Source: Siphonodentalium dalli (Eukaryota; Mollusca; Scaphopoda; Gadilida; Siphonodentaliidae). From it: a DNA stretch of 64,000 nt. Position 1 is the first letter of the stretch, and every line of letters begins with the position of its first letter. A model generated the notes under the pieces. It was not told where the DNA came from. It did no database searches and saw only the letters and a program-made list of their open reading frames with translations. A program made the translations under genes and the position numbers. The DNA is taken from assembly GCA_032622095.1 (NCBI GenBank), contig CP136069.1, forward strand, positions 12,420,036 to 12,484,035. Reading direction: 5' to 3'. Below are positions 24,950 to 38,490 of the stretch, piece after piece.

Positions 24950-24986
24950 AATTTTCACTGTATATAATATATACAGTGAAAATTCT
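24950..24986. repeat. Perfect 37-bp palindrome
   Basis: Arms GAATTTTCACTGTATAT and its exact complement around a 3-base centre. It could be a small insertion footprint or a hairpin. No flanking gene is seen. Confidence 0.7.
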
Positions 24987-24989
24987 CCT

Positions 24990-25248
24990 TTCTCATATTA
25001 TGCCCAAATTCATAAAAGCGATAATATAGGTGGGTAGGTCAAGCTACTAAAATTCAACTTTCTTATTTGCCAGTCGCCTTTTTAAAGGTTTCCTATATGA
25101 TTTTATTACATTTTATACTTTGACGAATAAAATCTGAAAAATGACATGAGTTAATTAAAAGCGAAGGGATCACAAGTTATTGAACTTAGGGTATTGCTCC
25201 CCGGCCTCCTTTAACAATATTGAAACGCATAATATTTATATATTGTAC
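24990..25248. other. No gene seen
   Basis: AT-rich with no open frame of interest. Confidence 0.5.
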
Positions 25249-25288
25249 TAGCCGATGAACCCGACGTTGTCCGGGCTATTCAAAAACC

Positions 25289-25566
25289 AAATTTCAAGTC
25301 GATAGCTCTATCCGTTTCCGAGATCTGGTCTGCGCATGCGCGAAGCTGGCGTCGCACGGGCTCGGCGACCCGATAAAATTCGTATCCGGGGCAAGATACA
25401 TTCACATACCAAATTTCAAGTCGATAGCTCCACCCGTTTCCGAGATCAAGTCTGCGCATGCGCGAAGCTTGCGTCGCACGGGCTCGTCGACCCGATAAAA
25501 TTCGTATCCGGGGCAAGATACATTCACATACCAAATTTCAAGTCGATAGCTCCACCCGTTTCTATA
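25289..25566. repeat. 122-bp tandem repeat, 2.3 copies
   Basis: The unit starts AAATTTCAAGTCGATAGCTC at 25289, 25411 and 25533. It contains 'ctgcgcatgcgcgaagc', which is self-complementary at TGCGCATGCGC. It belongs to a dispersed element that continues to about 25870 and is related, in reverse, to 5091-5300. Open frames across it merely reflect the repeat. Confidence 0.85.
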
Positions 25567-25869
25567 TATTAGATGTTCCCGTATATCTCTCTGGAGATGC
25601 TAATAACGTTGAATGGTTAACAAACGCTCTTTATAGCGATGCGTAAAAAAAAACGCTCATTAAATTATCACTTGATTAACAACCGCAGTGCCGTTTTTGT
25701 GACTGAGAGTGGAGAACGGTGGTCTGAGCTTCTCCAAAACGCGACGCCGACGATGTCCGTGGGATTTTACCTTTGGATAGGAAGTTTGGTCTCGATCGGT
25801 CAACCCGTTTTCGATTCTATAAAGGACACACAGACAAACATACAGAGGTCTTCAAAATATATATGAGAT

Positions 25870-27715
25870 TATGTTTGGTCTCAAAGTTTGCTTAGTTGGA
25901 ATGTAGTACCTAAAAGGGGATCGAGATTCGGGGTGAGGTCTAGAGTTGTGAGGGGACAGATATCACGAAGGGGATGTAGGTCCTATCGCGAGATGAGCCG
26001 AGACTTTTGATAACAATATGGACGAATACATAGGCGAATATATAGGCTTATTGGGATTTTGAAAGTTTTCCGTCAATGGAATCTACCTGACGACGCAACG
26101 AACGTTTGCGTGCTGTTGAGCAATTTCTCATTTAGGTTGCTTTGATCGAAGAGAATTCAACGCTATCAACAAAAAAATCCATTTAGCCAAAGGCGTTAGT
26201 GGAAATAATAATCGCCTTTCTTCAAATAATGGGCACCGGAAGAAAAAATACAAGCGTCGTCAATATAAAACCCGCATTCACAGTGGGCTGTTGTGGAAAT
26301 ATAGATATCCAAGTTTATCAAAATTTAACATATCTATTGTGACCCACTATATAAATGAAGAATAGTATGCACACCGGGTTACATGAAATATGTTGAGCGC
26401 ATATGCACTGCCTCTCAACAATGTCAAAACAATCATGTTTTACGGCCGCTTGGTTGTCTGATAAACAGATTCAAATACAAATTCGCCACCAGTATTCGCA
26501 TACAGAACAAGTAGAGACAATTGTATAAATGTTGGCCAAGTATCAACAATGTGTCCACTGAACAGCCTCTATACAGTATCTCAACACAATTGTAAAAGAT
26601 AACTTCGATTTGCTGAGTAGTTGGTAACATGAATATATATAATTTCAACATTATTACATGAAGCACAAGTCCGTGGAGTTGGTATGTAGATGGTATTTAA
26701 GAACTCACAATGTCAAAATCGAATTTGATCCAATGAGTTTTCACATTCGCAGTTAACAAGTATCAAAAGTGTGTCTACTGAACAGCCTCAATAAGATATC
26801 TGAACACCACTTTGAAAAAATAACGCCCATTTGTTAAGTAGTTCGCAACGTGAATAGAAATTATTTCTCGTAAACATGTTCAGGTATGAACACAGCCAGG
26901 AGGTCGATGACTTACATACACTCGAGCCAAAACGTCCGCTATTAAGAAGTCTGAACAAGGATTGTCAAGGCAGTTCATAATACTAAAGCAAAATAATTGT
27001 TGCTTGATTTCTTGAAGCGACATTCAAATTGACGTATGTGATACTTGTGAAAATGGAGAGTCACTCGTTTCTATTCCCAAACGATTTCGTTAAAAAAAAC
27101 TACACTTAAGTTTGGTAGAAACCGCCAACAATAAACATGTTCATTAACTATGAGGCAATTTTTCCCACCGTCCCTGATTCGAGCGGTGCGCCATTTATAT
27201 ATCTGTAAACGACGTGTTAAAAGTATATGTACTAGAGACATTTCGCAAAATCACGAACACAATTACGGATATGGAAATATCACGCCAGTATACGGCCAAA
27301 ATTAGATTTTTTACGCACAGGGGTTCTTATGTGAGACGTAATATACCACATTCAGTTAAATTATGTGCCTATGTGTCAATAATTAACTTAGGGACGCTCT
27401 AACATTATCCTTGCATACATAATTACTTGTTATCAATCAAATATGTTGTTGTTGATATAACTGGGGTCTGGAAGCCTAAACATATATGTAAGCAATCAGA
27501 CAGCATCTCTGGATTTCCCTGTCAGTACACGATTCATATTGGGTCACATTAAGATCAATTAGAAAATTGTTGTAAAGTCGTTATAAAAAATATGTAATTT
27601 TTCGACGAAACGTGTTTGGGGAGGGGTGGCTAAAATCAAGTGACTCGCACACCATTCAAAATTTATGTTGACTTCTTTCTCCGTATGTTTGCTAGATAAC
27701 TACTAAATATTCTGG
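25870..27715. other. No gene; a roughly 225-bp direct duplication at 26540-26865
   Basis: Two copies share 'tactgaacagcctc', 'tatctgaacac' and 'aacgtgaata' (near 26540-26640 and 26765-26862). Open frames are under 80 codons and unrecognised. Confidence 0.45.
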
Positions 27716-29630
27716 CGTTATTCCAATACACGTTTAAGGGCCCATCATGGAAAATTGTTATGTGCCTATATCTTTGGATTCTGAGATATAATATGGATTT
27801 TGGGACAAATCTGGACCCTCCTGCTTCTGGACATAACAACCCAAAAATAGAGTACTTCATGACAGACACGCCATTGAATCCACCAATCATAGTAAGCACG
27901 TGCGAAAAGGACCTAGGAGTGAATGTTGATTATACACTTAAATTTGATATCCACATAAATCAAATATGCAACCGAGCCTATAAGACCCTTGGTATTATAA
28001 GGAGAACATTTACAACACTCGACCCAGAAACATTTCGGGCAATCTATATCAGCACGATTCGACCAATAATAGAGTACTGCAATACGGCATGGGATCCACA
28101 CCTGCAATACCAATGCACTGCACTAGAACAAGTGCAACGGAGAGCAACTAAAATGGTTCCCCAATTCAGAAAACAAGAGTATCGAGAGAGACTAATTAAA
28201 CTCAACTTGATGTCAGTTAAATATCGAAGATTCAGGGGATATTTAATTGAGACATATAAGATGTTAAATGGACATTACAATTTGGACACCAGTTGCCTTT
28301 TTTCAAATGTATCCATACACAACAACAAGAGGAAATAGCAGGAAATTATATAGACAAAAGTTCAACAAGAATGTTGGAAAATTCTTCTTCACGCAGCGTG
28401 TGGTTTCGTCTTGGAATAGTCTACCAGACCATATCGTTCAACTAAAATCTCTGGATGAATTTAAGACTAACATAGACGCTTACTTCTATCACTTGAAGTA
28501 TGATTACGAATACGTCAAATGATATACTCGCACTAATATGCATATTATGCAAATCCATTAATTTATTCAATTGTACCGGAACTAAAAGTCAAATGACTTT
28601 TGTTCCGATGATGATGATGATGATTATGATGATGTATAGCTGACATAAGTTTTCACTGCACGGGCTCAAATTTCGGGGTTCTCCATTTTAAGGGCCCAAC
28701 ACAGAAAAGTGTTATTATCGTTGGATTATGGCATATAGTATGGATTTTGGGACATAGCTGGACCATCATGCATCTGGACATGACTAATGTATAGTTTACC
28801 TAGGTTTAAACTGCACAGGCTCAAATTTGGGGCTCATCATTTTAAGTGTCCATCATAGAAAATGGGTATGTGCCTATATCTTTGGATTCTGTCATATAAT
28901 ATGAATATTGGGACATATCTGGACCATACTGCATATGTACTTGACTCAGGTATAGTTGACATAGGTTTTCACTGCACGGCTCAAATTTGGGGTTCACCAT
29001 TTTAAGGGCCCATTATAAAAAATGGGTATGTGCATATATCGTTGGATTCTGGCATATAATATGAATATTGGGACATATCTGGACCGTCCTGCATCTGGAC
29101 ATGACTAATGTAGAGTTTACTTAGGTTTACACTGCGCGGGCTCAAATTTGGGGTTCACCATTTTATGGACCCATAAAAGAAAATGGGTATGTGCCTAAAT
29201 CTTTGGACTACGGGAATATATTGATGCTTGGACATATCTGGACACTCCTGCATCTGGACATGACTCACGTATAGTTTCCTTCGTTTTAAACTGCACGGGA
29301 TCAAATTTGGGATTCACCATTTTAAGGGCCAATCATAAAAAATTGTTATGTGCCTATATCGTTGGATTCTGTCATATGCTATGGATATTGGGACATATCT
29401 GGACATGACTCAGGTATAGCTGACATATGTTTTCACTGCACGGGCTCAAATTTGAGGTTCTCCATTTTAAGGGCCCATCATAGAAAATTGTTATATTGTT
29501 ATGTGCCTATATCTTTGGATCCTGGCTTATACTATGGATATTGGGACATATCTGAACCATCCTGCATCTTGACATGACTAATGTAGAGTTCACATAGGTT
29601 TTCACTGCACGAGCTCACATTTGGGATTCA
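27715..29630. repeat. Satellite of about 160-bp units, split by a LINE
   Basis: Seven to eight units carry 'cactgcacgggctcaaattt', 'ttttaagggcccatcat', 'tatgtgcctatatctttgg' and 'gggacatatctggacc'. Spacing between units is 142-169 bp. One unit is cut at about 27828 and resumes at about 28627, with a LINE fragment in between. Confidence 0.85.
27829..28627 (+). pseudogene. 5'-truncated CR1-type LINE inserted in the satellite
   Basis: The frame reads 'CEKDLGVNVDYTLKFDIHI', 'TLGIIRRTF', 'RPIIEYCNTAWDPHL' and 'LEQVQRRATKMV', the conserved C-terminal region of CR1/L2-like ORF2. A frameshift near 28310 moves the last part to another frame ('KNVGKFFFTQRVVSSWNSL', ending 28522). The 3' tail ends in a (GATGAT)n run at 28606-28635. 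Only the 3' end was inserted, as is usual for LINEs. It is dead. Confidence 0.8.
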
Positions 29631-29631
29631 A

Positions 29632-29825
29632 GGATGGGTGAAATATTTTCATGTTCCTAGTTGGAGTAATTCTCTGATAAGCATTTGCAACTATGTAACA
29701 AAAACACGTCGCATTTTTAAATGACTTCCAAATGTAACTTTGTAACCCTTTTTTAACAAGGATGGGAGAAATATTTTCATTTTTCTAGTTGGAGTAATTC
29801 TCTGATTTCCAAACGTAACTATGTA
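29632..29825. repeat. 127-bp direct repeat, about 1.5 copies
   Basis: Units beginning 'ggatgggtgaaatattttca' at 29633 and 'ggatgggagaaatattttca' at 29760. Confidence 0.7.
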
Positions 29826-29828
29826 ACA

Positions 29829-30575
29829 GTTTGAAACTCTCTTTTTTAATATTCTCGTTGGTTAGCAGTTTAGCAGCATAGCACCGATAGAATTGAGTTT
29901 GAAACTCTTGTTTTTAATATTTTCATTCCTTAGCAGTTTAGCAGCATAGCACTGCTAGAATTCAGTTTGAAACTCTCTTTTTAAATATTTTCATTCCTTA
30001 GCAGATTAGCAGCATAGCACTGCTAGAATTCAGTTTGAAACTCTCTTTTTTAATATTTTCTTTGGTTAGCAGTTTAGCAGCATAGCACCGCTAGAATTGA
30101 TTTTTAAACTCTCTTTTTTAATATTTTCATTCGTTAGCAGTTTAGCAGCATAGCACCGCTAGAATTGATTTTGAAACTCTCCTTTTTAATATTTTCATTC
30201 CCTAGCAGTTTAGCATCATAGCACCGCTAGAATTCAGTTTGAAACTCTCTTTTTTAATATTTTCTTTGGCTAGCAGCATAGCACCGCTAGAATTTAGTTG
30301 AAACTCTTGCTTTTAATATTTTTATTCCTTAGCAGTTTAGCAGCATAGCACCGCTAGAATTCAGTTTCAAACTCTCTTTTTTATATGTTCATTCCTTATA
30401 ATTTAGCAGCATAGCACCACCGCTAGAATTCAGTTTGAAACTCTCTTTTTAATATTTTCATTTCTTAGCAGTTTAGCAGCGTAGCACCGCTAGAATTGAG
30501 TTTGAAACTCTCTTTTTTAATATTTTCATTCCTTAGCAGTTTAGCAGCACAGCACTGCTGGAATCGAGTTTAAAA
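29829..30575. repeat. 67-bp tandem array, about 11 copies
   Basis: Unit: 'gtttgaaactctc', T-rich 'ttttaatattttcatt', then 'agcagtttagcagcatagca' and 'ccgctagaatt'. Copies vary by a few bases and some are shortened. Confidence 0.85.
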
Positions 30576-30839
30576 CTCCCTTTTCTCCAGACTTCGCGTT
30601 TGGACATCCATTTTGAATTGGGAAAATGTGTGAGTAAATGTACAGTTCGGAAACAAAAAGACGAAACCGATTTTCCGGCAATAGATATCTTTGACTTTAC
30701 TTTGATGTAGCAGTTAGCACCTAAAAATACGAATACCCAAAACATTTTGACCACGTTTCTTGCCATATATGTGATGTGAATTTCAGTCCTGCAGAACAAG
30801 CAAATAAATCGTTGATGGTATTTTGGAGATCAACCTTCA

Positions 30840-31555
30840 CTCATAACAACCATTGTGGTCGATTTTATGTCACAAGCTAGGAAAGTTTCCATGAAGGACA
30901 GCACCAGTTTTGGTAATTATTTGGATATTCTTTGGACAAATTTTAATGCAGAATGTGCACACGATAGAGTGGACATTATATTTGACAGCTATCAGGAATT
31001 TTCTGTGAAATCCGGCGAGAGGGAACGAAGGAACAAACGTTCACCGATCGAACTTGTGTGTCTAACGAATACAACGCACCTTCCTGCCCAACCAGATAAA
31101 TAAGGAAATGCTTCAGAAGACGGCAGGCAAACATTTCGTCATCAAAGCGTTAGAAACCGGAGCACATCTTGTAGTAAGGGCCACAGTGTCAGATTGCACG
31201 CAATCTAGGACCGTCACTTTGTTCCGTACTTCTCAAGGCGCACATACTCACATGTTCCGATACGACAAGTAAAGGTGGCACCAAAGCAGCGGCACTTCGG
31301 TCGAAACCTGAATTGTATTTAGACAAATTTGGAGAAGAACATCCACCATCGGATACTTTCCAAATGGCAGAAAATTTTCTTGTGAATACTTTACAGAAGA
31401 ATAGCCAAATGAGTCATTTGATGAATTGCGATGTGATATGTTTCTGAACAAAGGAAAACATCTCCACGACTTGCCTCCTACATCGGTTGCTCTTCATGGC
31501 CATTTGTTTAGGTGTTTCTATGTCATCAAGACCCTCACCAACTTACTTGACTCAC
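30840..31555 (+). pseudogene. Decayed uncharacterised invertebrate-type gene
   Basis: The frame at 30855 reads 'FMSQARKVSMKD', 'VDIIFDSYQEFSVKSGER' and 'RRNKRSPIEL', a family of large, uncharacterised invertebrate proteins often present in many copies. After a stop at 31103 the similarity resumes in other frames: 'KGGTKAAALRSKPELY' (near 31272), then 'FDELRCDMFLNKGKHLHDLP' and 'LHGHLFRCFYVIK' (to about 31540). Several stops and frame changes show it is inactive. I recognise the family by pattern only and know no assigned function. Confidence 0.55.
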
Positions 31556-31914
31556 ATATAGCATGTGATGTGCTGCGACCTGAATGCTTTGGATAACTTG
31601 GAGCCGATGAAGTTCACAAAAGCTCTTCCTCTTGAATTTTCTCTTGTATGTGCATGGTTGTGGGCAATGCAATGGTAGATGTTCGTGTAGACAGAACCGT
31701 GTGTCATGTACAGACTTTTGCAAATGCCTAAAGGATATTTGCAACAATGAGCATTAATCGAATTGTTATTATCCAGTACAAACCGACACAATTCTAATTC
31801 CATAACAACTCTTGATGTTGACAATTTGTTACTCTTTTCCACACGTCTATTCAATTCCACGGATAGCATGATTGCAACGGTACCATATTTATAGGGTCTT
31901 TAAAGTATCATTCA

Positions 31915-31934
31915 TCTATATCTATATTTGCGAA

Positions 31935-31965
<31 letters not shown>

Positions 31966-34553
31966 GTTCTATAGAAATTCACAGGGGACCATCTAGATGA
32001 TGCCAAAGGGGTCTACTAGGAGTAACTTTTTACGAGAAAGATAATGGTCGGGGTTAAAATTTTCTAAAGTGACGCCGTTGTTGTCAGAGGCAGAAAAAGG
32101 GGGAGGGGCAGAAAAAAATTGTCGGCGATTGCCACGAAACTTATATATAATCATCCCCATAATATGAGGAATCTAATGGTGTGTTTTAAATATGGCAAAA
32201 GTCGCGCCGTTCGCATCAGGGGTGCCCGGAAGGGGGAGGGGCAGATTTTTTTTCTGTCGCCGATTGCCACAAAACTTTCATATAATAATCCCCATGATAT
32301 GAAGAATCCAACGGTGTGGTTTAAATATGTCAAAAGTGGCGTCGTTCGAGTCAGATTTGCACGAAAGGGGAGAGGGGCACCAAAATTGATAAAACTAATT
32401 TTAGCGCCGATTTCCGCCAAATTGATATATATTCTTCTTCATGATACAAGGAATCTAATTGTGCGATTTAACAACACCAAATTGTTGTCGTTTGGATGAG
32501 AGATTGGGAGGGGGTGGGCACTAAATTTGATAATAATTGGTTTAGTCGCCGATTGCCACCACACTTATACAAAAGCATCCCCATGGTATGAGGAGTCTAA
32601 TGGTGTGGCTTATATCTGTCAAGTGTGGCCTCATTCGAGTCAGGGGTGTATTGAAAGGGACAGGGGCACCAAAATTGATGCACAATTTTTTTGGCGCCAA
32701 TTTCCACCAAATTGATACACGTTCGTATCCATGATACGAGGAATCTGATTGTGTGATTTAAAGACGCCATAGTGGTGCTGTTTAGGTGAGAGATGGGGAG
32801 GGAGGGATTGACACAAAATTTGATTTAAAAAAACATTGTTTAGTCGCCGATTATCACCAAACTTATAAACAATCATCAACATGATATCAGGAGTGTAATT
32901 GTGTGGTTTAAGGATGTCACAAGTGGGACCATTCGAGTCAGTGGTGTACAGAGATGAGAGGGACATTATATTTATATGTTTATGGCCGATTTCCACCAGA
33001 TTGATACATATTCTTCTCCGTGATACGAGGAATCTTATCGTGTGGTTTAGACACAACAAATTGGTGCCCTATGGGTGAGAGATATGGGGAACTTCAATTT
33101 GATACGAATTTGTATACTCGCCAATTTTCACCAATTTCAAATATATGCATCTCTAATCTCTAATGAGTCTTAGTGTGTGCAGCTTGAGTCCGAAATAGGG
33201 ACGGGAGGGTCACCAAAAACTGATACAAAATAGTTTTAGTACCAATTACCATCAAATTCAGACACGTTCTTCTCAAATGATACAATAAATCAAATTGTGC
33301 TGTCTGTCTGTCTTTCTGTCTGTCTGTGTGTTATATATATAACTTCACGCGGTACAATCGAAGAGGCAAAAGCTGATACAAATATATTTGGCACTAATTT
33401 CCAACAAATTCATACATGTTTTTATCTTATGATATACCATCACATTTGGTGTCGTTTGCGTCACGATTGGCGAGCGGATATGCACTATCATAGATAAGAT
33501 TGCTATTCGCCGATATCCACATATAAGTTATATATAGTCACCCAGGCCATCTCCATATCATTTTAAGGAGATTTGGGCGTTCACATTACACAATCCCGAC
33601 AAATGGTAACCCACTTATAAGTCAGTTGAACAATTATATCTTCTTAATTGTCATATTTATATGGGGATGGCAATCAGGACATTCACACAATGAGCTAGCA
33701 AATAGAGATACATAGAAGAAGCATTAAACGTATAAACTGAGAGACCTCGAACCGTCAGAGGATTGCATATATATTATAACAAAATTGAGTCTGTTCCATT
33801 CAATACAGTTTCCACACAAAAAAGTTACAATTTGTCAGGATATATGGAAGGCCTGTTCAAAAATAGTGGCCACAGTGTGCAGTCATATATAGTTTCTTCT
33901 GATATACAATAAAATGCAGTTAGTAGCACATGACTTATCATGATCCAATACTGACATCTGACAAGGGGTTTAGAACAGACTCATCGACTGACATAAACAA
34001 CTCAAATCTCGCTCTGTGTCTGGCAAATGTAGCTGATATGCCCGCGCAGCAACATTTCGTTGAAACTGAGAATATTTAGCCAATATATAGCACCATGAAC
34101 AGAGGAGCACCTGGAAATTTCTTTAAAACATCTGTATCTCCATGGAGATATGATAGCCAGGTATCATCGAGATCTTAGTCCAACCCACTAGATTGATTGA
34201 TGCATCTCAATATGTAAAACCCAATTGTCATCTTTATTTATGCGAACTAATGTCTTTATGATGTCCATGTATCATATTATAACGTCTGACGTATACGCAA
34301 TTGTAAATAAATAAATACTTCATTATTGGTGGAACGGATTAATCGCGATAAACAGAATGACAATTGACAAGGTGGGCCACTATTTATATTCCATGACTGT
34401 AATAATCATGTTTTGTGATGCTATTTGAATATACAATTTATGAGAAAACGTATAACACTTTGAACAAGAGTGTTCTCTATCCCAACAAATATCCACAGCA
34501 TACAGATGGTTTCACATCGCATTAACCTGGGCAACGCCGGGTAACCCTGCTAG
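31915..34553 (+). mobile_element. Non-autonomous Helitron, copy 1
   Basis: Begins TCTATATCTATATTTGCG followed by a (TCTG)n run, and ends GGGTAACCCTGCTAG, just after a GC-rich potential hairpin. It sits between A (31914) and T (34554). The TC start, CTAG end and A/T insertion site are Helitron hallmarks. There is no Rep/helicase gene. The interior is about ten degenerate units of roughly 120 bp carrying 'cgccgatttccaccaaattg' and 'gatacgaggaatct'. Confidence 0.8.
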
Positions 34554-34957
34554 TACTGTATATTTCCGAAATGTTCTTTCGAAGGTTCCAGTTCATCTAA
34601 GATATCACATGTAATAATAAAATGCCACATTGCGAGATTAAACATAAACCTGAATGTGGTCTATATATATGACATTTTGCATATATATAGGAGCTGTTGA
34701 TTACAATTCATAATACGTGATAATTCATGATATCGTGAGAATATGGCAGAATATACAGAACATAGTGTTTCCCGTCTAATCTTAGAAAATTAAATCACCA
34801 GTGTTACATTAAAATCAACGTATATATTATAACAACACGCATTGGTTTGCCACTTTTGACAGCAACACATGGTGAGGATATGACATGATTGGTGTCCAGA
34901 TACCCAATGCCCCATAGAAGGTTTGTATGTTACAAAGTTTAGATTTAGCATATGTTA
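34554..34957. other. Spacer between the two Helitrons
   Basis: 400 bp of AT-rich sequence without repeats or coding signals. Confidence 0.6.
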
Positions 34958-37761
34958 TCTATATCTATATTTGCGAATGTCTGTCTGTCTGTCTGTGTTC
35001 TATAGAAATTCACATGGGACCATCTAGATGATGACAAAGGGGTCTACTAGGAGTAGCTTTTTACGAGAAAGATAATGGTCGGGGTTAGAATTTTATAAAG
35101 TGACACCGTTGTTGTCAGGGGCAGAAAAGGGGGAGGGGCAGCAAAAACAAATTGTCACCGATTACCACCAAACTTATATATAATCATCCCCATAATATGA
35201 GGAATCTAATGGCGTTGTTTAAATATGGCAAAAGTCGCGCTGTTCGCGTCAGGGGTGCCCGGAAGGGGGGGCAGATTTTTGTTCTGTCGCCGATTGCCAC
35301 GAAACTTACATATAATCATCCCCATGATATGAAGAATCCAACGGTGTGGTTTAAATATGTCAAAAGTGGCGTCGTTTGAGTCAGGGATGAACGGAAGGGG
35401 AGAGGGGCTCCAAAATTGATAAAACTAATTTTAGCGCCGATTTCCACCAAATTGATATATATTCTTCTTCATGATACAAGGAATCTAATTGTGCAATTTA
35501 ACAACGCCAAATTGTTGTTTTTGGATGAGAGAGGGGGTGGGCACTAAATTTGATAATAAGTCGCCGATTGCCACCACACTTATACAAAATCATCCCCATG
35601 GTATGAGGAGTCTAATGGTGTGGCTTTTATCTGTCAAGTGTGGCCTCATTCGAGTCAGGGTTGCATTGAAAGGGACAGGGGCACCACAATTGATGCACAA
35701 TTTTTTTAGCGCCAATTTCCACCAAATTGATACACGTTCTTATCCATGATACGAGGAATCTAATCGCCATAGTGGTGCTGTTTGTGTGAGAGATGGAAAG
35801 GGGAGGGATTGGCACCAAATTTGATAAAAAAATTGTTTAGTCGCCGATTATCACCAAACTTATAAACAATCATCTCCATGATATCAGGAGTGTAATCGTG
35901 TGGCTTAAGGATGCCACAAGTGGGGCCATTCGAGTCAGTAGTGTATAGAGATGAGAGGGACACAAAAATTTATATCTATATGTTTAGTGCCGATTTCCAC
36001 CAGATTGATACATATTCTCCGTGATACGAGGAATCTTATCATGTGGTTTAGATACACCAAATTGGTGCCCTATGGGTGAGAGATATGGGGACCTTAAATT
36101 TGATACGAATTTGTATACTCGCCAATTTTCACCAATATCATATATATGCATCTCTAATCTCTAATGAGTCTTAGTGTGTGCAGCTTGAGTCCGAAATAGG
36201 GACGGGAGGGTCACCAAAACTGATACAAAATATTTTTAGTACCAATTACCATCAAATTCAGACACGTTCTTCTCAAATGATACAAGAAATACAATCGTGC
36301 TGTCCGTCTGTCTTTTTGTCTGTCTTTGTGTGTTCTATATATAACTTCACACGGTACAATCGAGATGGCACCAAGGCGTTCTAAGAGGGGTAACTTTTTA
36401 CAAGGAAGATAATGGTGCGGGTTAAAATTGTCTAAACTGACGCTGTTGGTGGGAGGGGAAATTTTAAAAATATGGTGAAATAGTTTTGTCGCTGATTTCC
36501 ACCAAACGAATACATAATCACCTTCGCAATATGGCGTTGTTCGAGTCAGCGTTGCATCAACAATTGATTTAATAAACCAAATTCCACCAAATTCATAGAC
36601 GTTTTTCTCGAATGATATACCATGAATTAAATCACATTTGGTGTCGTTTGCGTCACGGATGGCGAGCGGATATCCACTATCATTGATAAGATTGCAATTC
36701 GCCGATATCCACATATAAGTTATATACAGTCACCAGGCCATCTCCATATCATTTTAAGTAGTTGGGCGTTCACATTTCACAATCCCGACATATGGTGACC
36801 CACATAAGTCACTTGAACAATTATATCTTCTTAACAGTCATATTTATATGGGAATGGCAATCAAGGCATTCACACAATGAGCTAGCAAAAAGAGATAACT
36901 AGAAGAAGCATTAAACGTATATTTATCATTCTATTGAAGAGATACATATATTCGTGCAAACTGAGAGACCTCGAACCGTCAGAGGATTGCATATATATAA
37001 TAACAAAATTTAGTCTGTTCCATTCAATACAGTTTCCACAAAAAGTTACAATTTGTCAAGAGATATATGGAAGGCCTGTTCAAAAATAGTGGTCACAGTG
37101 TGCAGTCAAATATAGTTTCTTCTGATATACAAGAAAATGCAGTTAGTAGCACAAGACTTTTCAGAATCCTACCAATACTGACATCTGACAAGGGTTTTAG
37201 AACAGACCCATCGACTGACATAAACAACTCAAAATCTCGCTCTGTGCCTGGCATATGTAGCTGATATATGTGCGCAGAAACATTTCGTTTAAACTAAGAA
37301 TATTTAGTCAATATATAGCACCATAAACAGAGGAGCACCTGGAAATTTCTTTGAAACATCTGTATCTTCATGGTGATATGATAGCCAGGTGTCCTCGAGA
37401 TCTTAGTCCAACCCACTAGAGTGATTGATACATCTCAATATGTAAAACCCAATTATCATCTTTTATCGAACTAATGTGTCTATGATGTTCATGTATCATA
37501 TTATAACGTCTAATGTATACGCAGTTGTAAATAAATAAATACTTCATTATTGGTGGAACGGATTAATCGCGATAAACAGAATGACAATTGACAAGGTGAG
37601 CCACCACTTATATTCCATGACTGTAATAATCATGTTTTGTGATGCTATTTGAATGTACAATTTATGAGAAAACGTATAACACTTTAAGCAAGAGCATTCT
37701 CTATTCCCAACAAATATCCACAGTATACATTAACCTGGGCAACGCCGGGTAACCCTGCTAG
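34958..37761 (+). mobile_element. Non-autonomous Helitron, copy 2
   Basis: Same ends as copy 1 (TC at 34958, CTAG at 37758-37761), flanked by A and T, same orientation and same internal units. Small indels distinguish the copies, including about 165 bp of extra length overall. No coding capacity. Confidence 0.8.
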
Positions 37762-38149
37762 TCACATATATTATCACAGAAATACTACCATATCTACCAT
37801 ATCAATATTTTAACTGACCACATTGTCTAGAGACTATATGTTAACCTCCACACAAAACATATAAGTATTAACTGATAACGCTGAAAATATGGGATTACAC
37901 GTTAGTGTGACTAGTTTCGAAAATCAAAATAATGTTGTCCAAAATAGTCCAAAATGATATATAATTGGGCATTTCTCAGTTAAAATTGGCAGCGCCCCCT
38001 GGTGAGAGATTAGCACGAGACACCATGTGTACTTAAGAAATGTGTGTGATGAATTAAATTGTTAAATTACTTTTATATATTAAAACACACCAAGAAAAAG
38101 TGAATAAAAAGCGGAAAATGACACGAAAATAAGCTAAAAACGATTAAAT

Positions 38150-38490
38150 CTGCTTATTAGAGGCTATAACAGATAGCGCCACCTGGTGGCAATTATTATA
38201 AAGACTCCCAGTTATTTCCCAGTCTATCTCAGAAGGTTGCTGTATCATACAAATATAGATTAGGTACATTTTTGCTTGATAAATCATGCAAAATATGACT
38301 GATATCATAAAAATATCGTCCAAATAGCGGCCATTTTGAAAACGGTTGCCATGGAGACGGGAGCACGTCGACATCGCGATCACCCAAACTTTTTTTGAAG
38401 CACATTGTCCAAGGATCAACCCCAACATAAAACCTTGCGTCCACTCGGAAATTCATACGGGGTTATAGGCCAGGGCCAGGATTACTTTGA
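38150..38490. repeat. Dispersed repeat, inverted copy of 24130-24450
   Basis: See the partner at 24130. Contains 'agcacgtcgacatcgcgatc' and 'agataqcgcc'-like sequence near 38172 reading 'agatagcgccacctggtgg'. Confidence 0.7.

Noticed and set aside
25249-25570. CRISPR-like array
   Set aside because: Contiguous tandem units without unique spacers, in animal DNA.
25280-25646. Three open frames across the 122-bp repeat
   Set aside because: Frames follow the repeat unit and occur on both strands; no domain.
31535-31869. Minus-strand open frames of 70 and 105 codons
   Set aside because: They overlap each other and the end of a plus-strand pseudogene; no motif.
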